The notes beneath the pieces were generated by a model. It saw only the letters and a program-made list of their open reading frames with translations. It searched no databases and was not told where the DNA came from. Below, in pieces: positions 1 through 9,547 of a stretch of 36,854 bases of DNA (its first letter is position 1; each line of letters begins with the position of its first letter). This stretch comes from an uncultured Clostridia bacterium (GTDB lineage Bacteria > Bacillota > Clostridia > TANB77 > CAG-508), in assembly GCA_947632475.1 (NCBI GenBank), contig CANRPI010000008.1, positions 1 through 36,854 of the forward strand, read 5' to 3'. A program made the translations under genes and the position numbers.

Positions 1-441
1 TACTGGTGTCATTCCTGCTTTTAATACTGGTGCATTTACTTTCTTTTCTCCATCCCAATTTTCATTTGCAAATTTTACTATTTTTTCTCCTACTTTTATT
101 TGATAACTTGCTTCTATTCCTTTTTCTGTATTTCCTAATATTTCATCTTTCTCATTTTCTGTTAATAATTTTTGCTCTACTAAATCTTCTACTAATTCTT
201 CTAAGCTTTGTGATGAATTACTATTCCCTGCATATTCATCTGTTTTTTGATTTAATAACCATAAATCTACTTGTTCTTGCAATGTTCCTGCCCTATTTGC
301 ATCTCCTGCCTTGCTTGCTCTTGTTAATATTCCATTTTCTCCTGTTAGAGTTGCTATGCTTACTCCCGCTAGGATTAGCAAGACTATGATTGTTATTACT
401 AATGCTATTAATGTTATTCCTTTTACTCTTCTTTTTTCCAT
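1..441 (-). CDS. pilin-like secreted protein, N-terminal part (runs off left edge)
   Basis: Partial gene: 147 codons are visible and the 3' end lies outside the window. It starts at ATG 441 behind GGGAGG about 9 bases upstream. The first residues are charged (MEKRRVKG). A prepilin-like hydrophobic segment follows, ITLIALVITIIVLLILAG, with Ala instead of the usual Glu at +5 after the presumed G/I cleavage point. The next conserved block is TGENGILTRA. From about residue 9 the protein is nearly identical to the first 140 residues of the gene at 9822-11474, including TLQEQVDLWLLNQKTDEYAG. By analogy its lost C-terminus would be a C-type-lectin/FGE-like variable domain, but that part cannot be seen. 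An in-frame GTG further upstream (VGKLKK...) is conserved in the paralogue at 11734 but lacks a better ribosome binding site. The promoter in the module at 589-785 points at this gene. Confidence 0.8.
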   Translation of the reverse strand, partial: MEKRRVKGITLIALVITIIVLLILAGVSIATLTGENGILTRASKAGDANRAGTLQEQVDLWLLNQKTDEYAGNSNSSQSLEELVEDLVEQKLLTENEKDEILGNTEKGIEASYQIKVGEKIVKFANENWDGEKKVNAPVLKAGMTPV

Positions 442-588
442 CTCTTTATTCCTCCCTTGTTTACTTTTCACTACTTTCTTTAGCTTACCCACTTTTTTAA
501 TTTTTCATTTGTTTTTCACCTCTTTTTATTCTAAAATATTACTCTTCTCTTATCCACACACTAAAAGTGTGAATTTATTTTTTTAATA

Positions 589-617
589 TTTTAATTAAGT
601 ACAATACTTAATTAAAA
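589..617 (+). repeat. inverted repeat A (CAA form)
   Basis: Near-perfect palindrome: 13-bp arm TTTTAATTAAGTA, asymmetric centre CAA, then the reverse-complement arm. It recurs at 757-785 (TTG form), 11518-11546 (CAA), 13261-13289 (CAA) and 13429-13456 (TTG). The asymmetric 3-bp centre gives each site a direction. Confidence 0.95.
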
Positions 618-631
618 GTTAATTTGATATA

Positions 632-660
632 AATATAGCATAATAACAATATTTGTGCAA
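632..660 (-). promoter_or_regulatory. promoter inside the ON module
   Basis: On the minus strand TTGCAC (660-655), 17 bp, TATATT (637-632). The predicted start falls near 625, so the transcript crosses repeat A and reads into the pilin-like gene at 441. Confidence 0.7.
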
Positions 661-708
661 TAATTTATTTGAAAAAAATCTAAGAAAAATCCTAAAAAAT
701 AAAATTAA

Positions 709-752
709 AAAAGTTTAGAAAATATTAATATAATAGTATTTCCTAAACTTTT
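709..752 (-). terminator. hairpin inside the ON module, also downstream of obg
   Basis: Stem AAAAGTTTAG (709-718) with CTAAACTTTT (743-752), extendable inwards across one mismatch through AAATA/TATTT. It is followed by T-rich sequence on both strands, so it can act in either direction. It lies between obg and the pilin-like gene and would insulate the promoter from obg transcription. Confidence 0.65.
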
Positions 753-756
753 AATA

Positions 757-785
757 TTTTAATTAAGTATTGTACTTAATTAAAA
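757..785 (+). repeat. inverted repeat B (TTG form)
   Basis: Exact reverse complement of repeat A over 29 bp (arm TTTTAATTAAGTA, centre TTG). It lies 30 bp beyond the obg stop codon and forms the distal end of the module. Confidence 0.95.
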
Positions 786-815
786 TTTTATTAATTTTGT
801 CATATATTAAAATAA

Positions 816-2160
<1,345 letters not shown>

Positions 2161-2183
2161 ACTGACCACCATCATTAATTATT

Positions 2184-3194
2184 TTACTCAAAATAGTCTA
2201 ATTTCATTGCTTTTTTTACTTTTTTCATTGTTTCTTTTGCTACTTTTTGGGCTTTTGCTGTTCCTTCTTTTAGTATTTTTTCTACTTCTTCTGGATGTGC
2301 TTCATAGTATGCCCTTTTTTCTCTTATTGGTCTAAGTTCTTCAGATATATTTTTTGCTAATTGTTTTTTACATGCTACGCAACCTCTTTTGCCTGCCTTG
2401 CATTCTTCACATACTGCTTTCTTTTCTTCTGATGTGCTAAATAGTTTGTGATAATAATATACCATACATATTTCAGGATTTCCTAAGTCGTCTTTTTTTA
2501 TTCTGCCTGGGTCTGTTACTGCACTCATTACTTTTTTGGTTATTTCTTCTTCACTGTCTGATAGGTATATTGCATTTCCTAATGATTTTCCCATTTTTTC
2601 ATTGCCATCTAGTCCTTTTATTCTTTTTCCACTAGATAATATTGCTTCTGGTTCGGTTAACACTTCTCCATATATACTATTGAATTTTCTTACTATTTCT
2701 CTGCATTGCTCTATTAGTGGTAATTGGTCTTCTCCTACTGGTACTATGGCTCCTTCAAATGCTGTTATATCTGCTGCTTGACTTACTGGGTATCCTAAGA
2801 ATCCATATGTTACGCTTTCTCCAAATAATTCTTTTTTTTGTGCTATTTCTGTTTTTACTGTTGGATTTCTTTGTAGCCTTGCTATTGTTACTAGGTTTGA
2901 ATAATATACTGTTAATTCTGCTACTTCTGGTATCATTGATTGTATGTATATCGTTGTTTTACTTGGATCTATTCCACATGATAGATAGTCTATTGCAACT
3001 TCTCTAACATTTTTTCTTACTTTTTCTGGATTGTTAAAGTTATCTGTTAATGCTTGAACATCTGCTATTAATATATATGGATCATATTTTTCACTATTTT
3101 GTAGTTCTATTCTCTTTTTTATTGACCCAAAATAATGCCCTATATGTAACCTTCCAGTTGGCCTATCTCCTGTTAATATTCTCTTTTTTTCCAA
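2184..3194 (-). CDS. trpS: tryptophanyl-tRNA synthetase
   Basis: Charges tRNA-Trp in the cytoplasm. Class I signature HIGH is in GDRPTGRLHIGHY (residues 9-21), and the KMSKS loop appears as KMGKS near residue 200. The 336-residue length fits bacterial TrpRS. A CxxC...C-x2-C cluster (CEECKAGKRGCVACK) near residue 265 is seen in some clostridial TrpRS and may bind a metal. The start is TTG 3194, with AAAGGAA about 9 bases upstream. Only 105 bp separate it from the glycosyltransferase upstream and no T-box leader fits there, so it is probably read from upstream or from a weak local promoter. Confidence 0.95.
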   Translation of the reverse strand: MEKKRILTGDRPTGRLHIGHYFGSIKKRIELQNSEKYDPYILIADVQALTDNFNNPEKVRKNVREVAIDYLSCGIDPSKTTIYIQSMIPEVAELTVYYSNLVTIARLQRNPTVKTEIAQKKELFGESVTYGFLGYPVSQAADITAFEGAIVPVGEDQLPLIEQCREIVRKFNSIYGEVLTEPEAILSSGKRIKGLDGNEKMGKSLGNAIYLSDSEEEITKKVMSAVTDPGRIKKDDLGNPEICMVYYYHKLFSTSEEKKAVCEECKAGKRGCVACKKQLAKNISEELRPIREKRAYYEAHPEEVEKILKEGTAKAQKVAKETMKKVKKAMKLDYFE

Positions 3195-3298
3195 TGCTTT
3201 TTTCTTCCTTTCTAATTTTTCTTTTTTTATCGTTTTTGTTTTTTTATCTTTTGTATTATCCCTTTATTTTTTATGTTTTCTTATGTTTCATTTATTTC

Positions 3299-4246
3299 TT
3301 ATTTTTCGTTCATTTCTTTTTTTCCATTATATTCGTTTACTAGGTATAATGGTCTATTTTTGGTTTCATTAAATATTCTTCCTAAATATTCTCCTATTAT
3401 TCCAAATAATAATATTTGTACTCCTGAGAAGAATAATATTAATAATATGATTGCTTGAAATGCTTGTATTGCTTTATGTACTACAAAGCATTTTGCTATT
3501 ACATATGCAAAATATCCAAATAATAACATAAATGTTGGTATTGCTATAAAAGTTGATAACCTTAATGGTGAAGTTGTAAATGATGTTATACCATCTATTG
3601 CTAAGTCTACTAATTTTATATAGTTCCATTTTGTTTTTCCTGCAATTCTTGCATCTCTATCATATAAAACTTCTTTTTTATTGTATCCAATCCAACTAAA
3701 CATGCTTTTTGTGTTTCTTTGTGATTCTCTAAGTTTTTTTAGTGCATTTACACATCTTCTGTCTAAAAGCCTAAAATCTCCTGTGTCTTTTTGTATTTCA
3801 ACTTGTGTTAAGTGTTGTAATACTTTATAATACATTTTTGATGTGAACTTTTTTAACCACGCTTCCCCTTTTCTTGATCTTCTTTTGGCATATACGTCAT
3901 CATATCCTTGCTCCCAATATTTTACTAATTCTGGTATTAATTCTGGCGGATCTTGTAAGTCTGCATCTATAAATATTACACAATCTCCTGTTGCATAGTC
4001 TAATCCTGCTATCATTGCTATTTCTTTTCCAAAGTTTCTTGAAAAGTCTACATAGCTTATTCTATTGTCTTTTTCTCTCATTTCTTTTATTATTTGTATT
4101 GTTTTATCTTTACTTCCATCATTTACAAAAAGTAGTTCAAATTCATATTCTTTCATTTGCTCCATTATCTTATTCATTCTTTCAATTAATAAAGGTAATG
4201 ATTCTTCTTCATTATATGCTGGTACTATTACACTTATTTTTTTCAT
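3299..4246 (-). CDS. GT2 polyprenyl-phosphate glycosyltransferase (GtrB/CsbB-like)
   Basis: Membrane GT2 enzyme that would transfer a sugar from a nucleotide sugar to undecaprenyl phosphate on the cytoplasmic face. The N-terminal GT-A fold shows ISVIVPAYNEEESLP, the DxD-type DADLQDPPE near residue 95, and the acceptor-side motif DTGDFRLLDRR near residue 155. Two C-terminal membrane segments (about 230-255 and 263-288) match the DPM1/GtrB architecture, and 315 residues is the usual size. The GtrA-like flippase candidate is directly upstream, the typical partner. AAAGGAA precedes ATG 4246. The sugar cannot be told from sequence. Confidence 0.88.
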   Translation of the reverse strand: MKKISVIVPAYNEEESLPLLIERMNKIMEQMKEYEFELLFVNDGSKDKTIQIIKEMREKDNRISYVDFSRNFGKEIAMIAGLDYATGDCVIFIDADLQDPPELIPELVKYWEQGYDDVYAKRRSRKGEAWLKKFTSKMYYKVLQHLTQVEIQKDTGDFRLLDRRCVNALKKLRESQRNTKSMFSWIGYNKKEVLYDRDARIAGKTKWNYIKLVDLAIDGITSFTTSPLRLSTFIAIPTFMLLFGYFAYVIAKCFVVHKAIQAFQAIILLILFFSGVQILLFGIIGEYLGRIFNETKNRPLYLVNEYNGKKEMNEK

Positions 4247-4309
4247 TTTGATTTTTTCCTTTCACTACAATTTTTTTATATATTTTTTCTTTTGGAAGTT
4301 TATGTTATT

Positions 4310-4792
4310 TTATTTATTGTTTTTGCTTTTTTTAAATACTATACTTTTGCTTAATATGTAATTTAATATTATTACCATTATTTGTGTTACTATTTTTGCA
4401 ATTATATCATTTATATTAAATACCTTTATCATTATGGCAAATGTTCCTACATCACATAATGCTCCAGATACTATTCTAGCTAGAAAAAATGATACCATTT
4501 CTTTTATAAATTCTTTTATTGTATGCGTTTTACTTTCAAATACAAATATTTTGTTTGTAATGTATGCGAATAATACTGAAAAGAACCATGATAAGCCACT
4601 GCTTATTACTTCGTCTACTCCTATTAGTCTTGCAAAAACATAGTATGTTACAAAGTTTACAACTGTTGATAATACACCAAATATTAGATAGTTTATCATT
4701 TCTTTGTATTCTAAATATAATCCTATAATTGTTTTTATACTTATTTTGTTTAATTTTACATCTTTTAGTTTGACTTTTTCTATTTCTTTCAC
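4310..4792 (-). CDS. GtrA-like membrane protein
   Basis: Four-helix membrane protein of the GtrA/DPMS family, thought to flip polyprenyl-phosphate sugars made by a partner GtrB. A charged N-terminal tail of about 35 residues is followed by YLIFGVLSTVVNFVTYYVF, a conserved Trp-containing helix 2 (SWFFSVLFAYITNKIFVF) and two further helices ending in a basic tail (KKSKNNK). GTG 4792 is preferred because GGAGG lies 5 bases before it; the ATG at 4804 is also in frame but has no ribosome binding site. It pairs with the glycosyltransferase at 3299-4246, 63 bp downstream. Confidence 0.85.
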   Translation of the reverse strand: MKEIEKVKLKDVKLNKISIKTIIGLYLEYKEMINYLIFGVLSTVVNFVTYYVFARLIGVDEVISSGLSWFFSVLFAYITNKIFVFESKTHTIKEFIKEMVSFFLARIVSGALCDVGTFAIMIKVFNINDIIAKIVTQIMVIILNYILSKSIVFKKSKNNK

Positions 4793-4851
4793 TTTAGCCT
4801 CCATTTTTTATATTAATAATAGTGTTTTTCTAATATTTCTTGTATTAAATT

Positions 4852-4881
4852 CATATAAAAATTATATATAATTTTTATATG
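4852..4881 (+). repeat. 30-bp perfect AT palindrome
   Basis: CATATAAAAATTATA and its exact mirror. It lies between the prs terminator and gtrA. It might be an operator or simply AT-rich secondary structure; nothing else supports a role. Confidence 0.5.
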
Positions 4882-4882
4882 A

Positions 4883-4908
4883 AAAATAGCCTTTAGTTTA
4901 GCTATTTT
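4883..4908 (-). terminator. prs terminator
   Basis: On the minus strand AAAATAGC ... GCTATTTT with a 10-base loop, running into T-rich sequence. It begins at the prs stop codon. Confidence 0.7.
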
Positions 4909-5849
4909 TAAATATCGTCAGATTGCCCTAAAGGTTTTTCTTCATTTATTCTTTTTATTGTATCTGCAAATAATGGTGCTATTGATAATACTGTTATATT
5001 ATCTATTCTTTTTTCTTCTGTTAAAGGAACTGTATTTGTTACAACTAGTTCTTTTATTTCAGAATTTTTTATTCTATCAATTGCAGGACCTGAAAGTATT
5101 GCATGCGTACATCCTGCATATATGTTTTTTGCTCCGAATTTCTTTAATACTTTTACTGTTTCCATCATCGAACCAGCTGTATCTATTTCATCATCAAATA
5201 TGATTGCATTTTTGTCTTTTACATCTCCAATTATAGTGCTAGCAATTGCTTTGTCGTCATTTCCATCTCTTCTCTTGTCTACTAGCGCTATTGGACATTT
5301 AAAATATTCTGAATATTTATATGCTTTTTTAGAACTTCCTGCATCTGTTGCAACTATTACCATATTGTCTAAGTTCTTTTTCTTAAAATAGTCTTCTAAT
5401 ATATATTCTGCTGTTAATCTATCACAATTTACATTGAAATATGCTTGTATTGCAGGATTGTGTAAGTCACAAGTTATTACTCTTGTTGCCCCTGCCGCTT
5501 CTAAAATCTGTGCAATTAGTTTTGCAGTTATTGGAACTCTTGGCTGATCTTTCTTGTCAGACCTAGAGTATGGGAAATATGGTAATACTACATTGATGTT
5601 TTTTGCAGATGCCCTTTTTGCTGCATCTATAGTTATTAATAATTCCATTATTCTTTCATTTACTGGTACTTTATTTGTTTGTACTATATATACATCTTTT
5701 TCTCTTACAGATTCTAATATTTGCACAAAATTATTGTCATTTTTAAATTTTTGATAACGGATTTTTCCTATTTCTATTCCTAAATAATCACACATTTCTT
5801 GTGTAAATTCTTCTGCAGTTGGACAAGCAAATATTTTTATATTTTTCAT
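4908..5849 (-). CDS. prs: ribose-phosphate pyrophosphokinase
   Basis: Makes PRPP from ribose 5-phosphate and ATP for nucleotide, His and Trp synthesis. The Prs hallmarks are LPYFPYSRSDKKDQPRVPIT (near residues 88-107), TCDLHNPAIQAYF, the PRPP-binding loop FDDEIDTAGSM (residues 217-227) and CTHAILSGPA. At 313 residues it has normal length. The N-terminus (IKIFACPTAEEFTQEM) and some loop residues differ from the commonest bacterial form (DDEIDTAGSM against DDIIDTAGT; DLHNPAIQAYF against DLHAGQIQGFF), so it belongs to a divergent Prs branch. A housekeeping gene inside a glycan region, it has its own promoter (5879-5907) and terminator. Confidence 0.93.
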   Translation of the reverse strand: MKNIKIFACPTAEEFTQEMCDYLGIEIGKIRYQKFKNDNNFVQILESVREKDVYIVQTNKVPVNERIMELLITIDAAKRASAKNINVVLPYFPYSRSDKKDQPRVPITAKLIAQILEAAGATRVITCDLHNPAIQAYFNVNCDRLTAEYILEDYFKKKNLDNMVIVATDAGSSKKAYKYSEYFKCPIALVDKRRDGNDDKAIASTIIGDVKDKNAIIFDDEIDTAGSMMETVKVLKKFGAKNIYAGCTHAILSGPAIDRIKNSEIKELVVTNTVPLTEEKRIDNITVLSIAPLFADTIKRINEEKPLGQSDDI

Positions 5850-5878
5850 TTTTTACATCATTCCTTACTAAGACATAA

Positions 5879-5907
5879 GTTATAGTTACTTTTTTATTAT
5901 ATTACAA
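5879..5907 (-). promoter_or_regulatory. prs promoter
   Basis: TTGTAA (5907-5902), 17 bp, TATAAC (5884-5879) on the minus strand, overlapping the stop codon of the upstream permease gene. Confidence 0.5.
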
Positions 5908-6675
5908 TTCTTCAGCAAATCCTTTTTGTAATTTTTTAAAAATAAAATATCCTATTATAGTTATAACTACTGAACCAGCAAATAGTATTCCTATTGCTTT
6001 TAAGTCTGGCATTCGTTGATAATAAAAAATGTCTCTATATGCATTTATTAAATGTGTCATTGGATTTATTTGCATTAATACTTGCAAGTTTGCTGGTAAT
6101 TGCTCTAATTTATAAACTATTGGTGTTCCATAAAATGCTGCCATTAATATAATTCCTATAATATGTTCTAGATCTCTAAAATAAACTGTAATTGATGATA
6201 CTATAAATGATATTCCAAGTAATAATACATATTGTACTAGTAAAATAACTGGATATAATAATATGTATTTTGTTAGTCCAAGACCTGAACCTAGTACAAA
6301 TGCTAATATTATAATGGTTGATATTACAAAGTTAACTGCACCACTTGTTACTACTGAAATAGGCAAAATTTCTCTTGGGAAATATACTTTTTTTATTATG
6401 TCAGCATTTCCTATTACTGTAAATGCTGATTGTGTTATAGCTGTTGTAAAGTATGTCCAAGGTATTAAGGCAACACATATATAAATATGATAAGTTTTGT
6501 CTCCACTTGCTAATAATGCTCCAAATATTATTGAATATACTGCTAATTGTAATAATGGATTTAAAAATGACCACAATATACCTAGTATTGAATTTTTATA
6601 TCTTCCTCTTATTTCTTTTTTTACGTTAGATTTTAGTAGTTCTCTATAGTTGTATATTTTTTTAAATATATTCAT
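5902..6675 (-). CDS. ABC-2 polysaccharide export permease (Wzm/TagG type)
   Basis: Inner-membrane half of an ABC exporter for undecaprenyl-linked glycans or wall teichoic acid. At 257 residues with about six membrane spans it matches TagG/RfbD/Wzm. Typical features are the amphipathic N-terminal RELLKSNVKKEIRGRYKNS, then LGILWSFLNPLLQL, VYFRDLEHI and the late INPMTHLINAYRD block. The ATPase gene lies directly upstream with a 26-bp gap. GGGAGAG precedes ATG 6675. It most likely exports the glycan made by the surrounding glycosyltransferases. Confidence 0.92.
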   Translation of the reverse strand: MNIFKKIYNYRELLKSNVKKEIRGRYKNSILGILWSFLNPLLQLAVYSIIFGALLASGDKTYHIYICVALIPWTYFTTAITQSAFTVIGNADIIKKVYFPREILPISVVTSGAVNFVISTIIILAFVLGSGLGLTKYILLYPVILLVQYVLLLGISFIVSSITVYFRDLEHIIGIILMAAFYGTPIVYKLEQLPANLQVLMQINPMTHLINAYRDIFYYQRMPDLKAIGILFAGSVVITIIGYFIFKKLQKGFAEEL

Positions 6676-6701
6676 TTTTTTCTCTCCCTATTATGTTAAT
6701 T

Positions 6702-7448
6702 TTACATTGTTACTTTTAAGTATTCGTTTATTACTTCTTCTGTGTTTCCATCCATTCTAATTTTTCCTTCATATAGCCACACTGCTCTGTCACATAAATT
6801 TCTTACAGAATCCATGCTATGTGTTACAAATACCATCGTTTTTCCTTCTTTTTTTAGTTCTCTCATTTTGTTAAAACATTTTTCCTGAAAATGTTGGTCC
6901 CCAACTGATAATATTTCGTCTATTAGTAGAATTTCGGCATCTACATTTATTGCTACTGAGAAAGCTAAACGCATATACATTCCTGATGAATATGTTCTTA
7001 CAGGATTGTCTATATAATCTTTTAATTCTGAAAATTCTATAATTTGGTCTACTCTTTCGTCTATTTCTTTTCTAGTTAAACCAAATATTGATGAGTTAAA
7101 ATATATATTTTCTCTTCCTGAAAAGTCAGGATGAAATCCTGCTCCTAATTCTAGTAAAGATGTTAGTTTTCCATGTGTTTCTATTGTTCCTTCATTTGGA
7201 AATATAATTTGTGTCATAAGTTTAAGAAGTGTTGATTTTCCACTTCCATTTACTCCTATTAAGGCTACTGCTTCACCTTTTTTTATTTCTAAATTTATGT
7301 CTTTTAATACTTCTCTTTTGACTTTTCTTTTATTTCTTGTTAAAAATAATATTCTTTCTTTTAAAGTATTTGCTCTATCAAAATAAATGTTAAATCTTTT
7401 ATTTACATGTTCTACTTTTATTGCAATATCATTTTCTGTTTCTTTCAT
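6702..7448 (-). CDS. ABC polysaccharide export ATPase (Wzt/TagH type)
   Basis: Nucleotide-binding partner of the permease at 5902-6675. Walker A is GVNGSGKST (near residue 63), signature YSSGMYMRLAFSVA, Walker B ILLIDEILSVGD, and H-loop VTHSM. The 248 residues hold only the core ATPase, without the C-terminal carbohydrate-binding domain of longer Wzt proteins. This suggests export that does not depend on a terminal glycan modification. The nearest ribosome binding site (AAAGGAG) is 36 bases before ATG 7448, with a hairpin between them. A consensus promoter lies at 7522-7550. Confidence 0.93.
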   Translation of the reverse strand: MKETENDIAIKVEHVNKRFNIYFDRANTLKERILFLTRNKRKVKREVLKDINLEIKKGEAVALIGVNGSGKSTLLKLMTQIIFPNEGTIETHGKLTSLLELGAGFHPDFSGRENIYFNSSIFGLTRKEIDERVDQIIEFSELKDYIDNPVRTYSSGMYMRLAFSVAINVDAEILLIDEILSVGDQHFQEKCFNKMRELKKEGKTMVFVTHSMDSVRNLCDRAVWLYEGKIRMDGNTEEVINEYLKVTM

Positions 7449-7462
7449 TTTTTATATTATTT

Positions 7463-7484
7463 AAGTTAACTATTTTGTTAACTT
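7463..7484 (-). other. hairpin between ribosome binding site and ATPase start
   Basis: AAGTTAAC (7463-7470) pairs with GTTAACTT (7477-7484) across a 6-base loop. It sits between AAAGGAG and the ATG and would shorten the effective distance if folded. Confidence 0.5.
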
Positions 7485-7521
7485 CTCCTTTCTTTATTTT
7501 TCTTTACTTTAATACTTATCT

Positions 7522-7550
7522 ATTATATATTTTTTTTCCATTATTGTCAA
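7522..7550 (-). promoter_or_regulatory. promoter of the ABC exporter operon
   Basis: Full consensus on the minus strand: TTGACA (7550-7545), 17 bp, TATAAT (7527-7522). Confidence 0.8.
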
Positions 7551-7553
7551 TTT

Positions 7554-8441
7554 TTATTTTCTGAACTTTTTCCTTGTTTTTAATATTCCTGGCACATATA
7601 ATAAAATATATATGATTTTATTTTTTGTGTCTTTTATATTTTTTACTGCATGTTTTGTTTTTGTTAATTCTACAAATAAAATGTAATGTTTAATTGCATA
7701 TAATCTTTTATTTAATTTCACCCCATTCATTTGCTTTTGTAATATTTCTTTGAAATAATTATAATATCCATATGGATTTTCTTTAAATTGTTTAATGACA
7801 TTTTTTGTATATCCACTTTCTTGATATTCACATATCATTATTGGCTTGTTTATACAAATCATTTTATATTTTTCATCCATTTTATGATACATTCTTGCTT
7901 CTGTTACAAATTTTTCGTTGTTTTCTAATTCGTGTTTATATTGTTTTCTTATGTTAGTAAAAAATGCTAAGCACTTTTCCCCATTTTCTCCTTCTTTAAA
8001 GTATAAATCAAACATAGTTGTTATTTTATTTTTGAAGTTGTTTCCCATATTATTGCCTTTTTCGTCTATTTTTAAGAAACATAGTGCATAAATATTTTCT
8101 TTATCTCTATTTTTTTCATATTCCTCTTTTACTATTTTAAAAGCATCATCTGTAAAGTAGTCATCTGAATCGCAGTCTATAATTAAGTCTCCTGTAACTT
8201 GACTTATTAGTTTATTTATGGCTACCATTTTTCCTTGATTTTCTTGATAGTAATATTTTATTTCTATTTTATTTTCATTTTTAAACTTTTCAACTTCTTT
8301 TCTTGTCTCATCTGTTGAACCATCATCCATTATTAACCATTCGATTTCTACATTGTATTTACTGTTTTTTACTAGGCTGTTATATAAGTTTTCTAATAAA
8401 TTTGCTCTATTAAATGTAGGCGTTAGTATTGAAATTTTCAT
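7554..8441 (-). CDS. GT2 family glycosyltransferase
   Basis: GT-A fold enzyme with ISILTPTFNRANLLENLYNS, the DDGSTDETR motif (near residues 39-47) and the metal-binding CDSDDYF (near 91-97). The 295-residue length and the absence of membrane segments suggest a cytoplasmic enzyme that adds one sugar to a lipid-linked chain. The ATG overlaps the stop of the upstream GT4 gene by 4 bp (ATGA), so the two are translationally coupled. Donor and acceptor are unknown. The C-terminus is basic (KTRKKFRK) and may touch the membrane. Confidence 0.87.
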   Translation of the reverse strand: MKISILTPTFNRANLLENLYNSLVKNSKYNVEIEWLIMDDGSTDETRKEVEKFKNENKIEIKYYYQENQGKMVAINKLISQVTGDLIIDCDSDDYFTDDAFKIVKEEYEKNRDKENIYALCFLKIDEKGNNMGNNFKNKITTMFDLYFKEGENGEKCLAFFTNIRKQYKHELENNEKFVTEARMYHKMDEKYKMICINKPIMICEYQESGYTKNVIKQFKENPYGYYNYFKEILQKQMNGVKLNKRLYAIKHYILFVELTKTKHAVKNIKDTKNKIIYILLYVPGILKTRKKFRK

Positions 8442-9547
8442 TTGTTACTTTCCTTCCATGTTTCATTTTCTATTATTTTTTCTATTTTTTCTATGATATT
8501 TTGGTTATTGTATTCTGGTTTATCTTCTTGTTTATTTTTTTTAGGATTCTTTATTGTTGCTTTAAGCCCCCTATAAATTCCCTCTTCAGTATTTTCTACT
8601 ATTTCAGAATTTTTATATTTCTCTACTGCTTCTCTTGCTGCTGTGTTTGTTATTATTATGCTTTTTCCTAATATTTTTGCTTCTTCTAACACCATGCCAT
8701 ATCCTTCAAAATTTGATAGTAAACAAAAATAATCTGCATTTTTTATGTATGGATATGGATTTTGCTTTTGACCTAATAAGTGAAAGGTATTGCTTACATT
8801 GCTTTCTTTTATTAATTTTTCTAAATTTTCTCTTTCTGGTCCATCTCCAATTACATAAATTTCATGTTTTAACCCTTCTTCAATTAACTTTTTATGCACT
8901 TTTATTAATCTATCTATTGCTTTTTGCTTTACAAGTCTTGCTACTGTTACAAAGTTGATAACAGTTTGCTTATATGGCAATTCTACCTTTTCTTCTGCTT
9001 TTTTTATTATTTTTTCTTTTTCTATATAGTTATATATAACGTCTTTTTTTACTTTTTCTAGGTATTCATTTCTTATTTCTTTGTATTGCCTGTTAAAGTT
9101 TCTTAAGTTTTCTCTACTTACAAATACTAATAGTTCATATTTTGAATATGTTTTTTTATCTATTTTTTTCTTTATTGTTGCTTTTAAGCTTTTTCCAAAT
9201 ACTTGAGATATGTCGTTATGTATCCATGCAATTTTTCTTACGTTTTTGTTCTTTACACTAAATAGCCTTGTTATTGGTCCTTCTAAGAATGCTATTTCTA
9301 TGTCATAATTTCCTTTTATGTATTTATTGTATATGTGCTTTTTGTTAAGTAATATTTTGATTGGTATTGTTCTTTTTTCTATATTATTCAATTGTAAATA
9401 TGTTTTTTTGTATAATGATTTTATTTTTATTTTTTTTGATAGTTCTTTTTCTAGTTCTCCATTTGAATATATTGTGAATATTGTTATTTCATATTTTTCA
9501 CTTAATTTGTTTGCTAGATCTACTAGTACTCTTTCTGCTCCGTCCAA
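8438..9547 (-). CDS. GT4 family glycosyltransferase, frameshifted near its N-terminus
   Basis: GT-B retaining glycosyltransferase. The donor-side half shows VTVARLVKQKAIDRLI-type sequence, VIGDGPERENLE, LLGQKQNPYPYIKNAD and the EAKILGKSIIIT region with the FEGYGMVLEEA Glu pair. The open frame begins at TTG 9547 with DGAERVLVDLANKL, which is normally preceded by about 12 residues. Those residues are present in another frame: ATG 9584 encodes MKKLIFGITSLT. One extra base between about 9545 and 9556 (around ACAATTGGACGG) breaks the join. The true gene is therefore 8438-9584, with promoter TTGACA/TAAAAT and a GAGAGG ribosome binding site in front of ATG 9584. It is either inactive, a sequencing error, or a slippage switch. 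Confidence 0.8.
   Translation of the reverse strand: MDGAERVLVDLANKLSEKYEITIFTIYSNGELEKELSKKIKIKSLYKKTYLQLNNIEKRTIPIKILLNKKHIYNKYIKGNYDIEIAFLEGPITRLFSVKNKNVRKIAWIHNDISQVFGKSLKATIKKKIDKKTYSKYELLVFVSRENLRNFNRQYKEIRNEYLEKVKKDVIYNYIEKEKIIKKAEEKVELPYKQTVINFVTVARLVKQKAIDRLIKVHKKLIEEGLKHEIYVIGDGPERENLEKLIKESNVSNTFHLLGQKQNPYPYIKNADYFCLLSNFEGYGMVLEEAKILGKSIIITNTAAREAVEKYKNSEIVENTEEGIYRGLKATIKNPKKNKQEDKPEYNNQNIIEKIEKIIENETWKESNK

Larger units (their letters stand above)
589..785 (-). promoter_or_regulatory. putative invertible promoter module, ON orientation
   Basis: A 197-bp segment bounded by two inverted copies of a palindrome (589-617 with centre CAA, 757-785 with centre TTG). Read on the minus strand the order is repeat, 4 bp, hairpin 752-709, 48 bp, -35 TTGCAC, 17 bp, -10 TATATT, 14 bp, repeat, then the pilin-like gene starting at 441. 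The module at 13261-13456 has the same spacings base for base but lies in the opposite orientation relative to its gene. This is the layout expected of a site-specific invertible promoter. Here the promoter faces the gene, so this copy is read as ON. The hairpin also serves as terminator for obg. That inversion occurs is inference. Confidence 0.75.

Noticed and set aside
3195..3298. T-box leader for trpS
   Set aside because: Only 104 bp lie upstream, with no specifier stem, T-box sequence or terminator.
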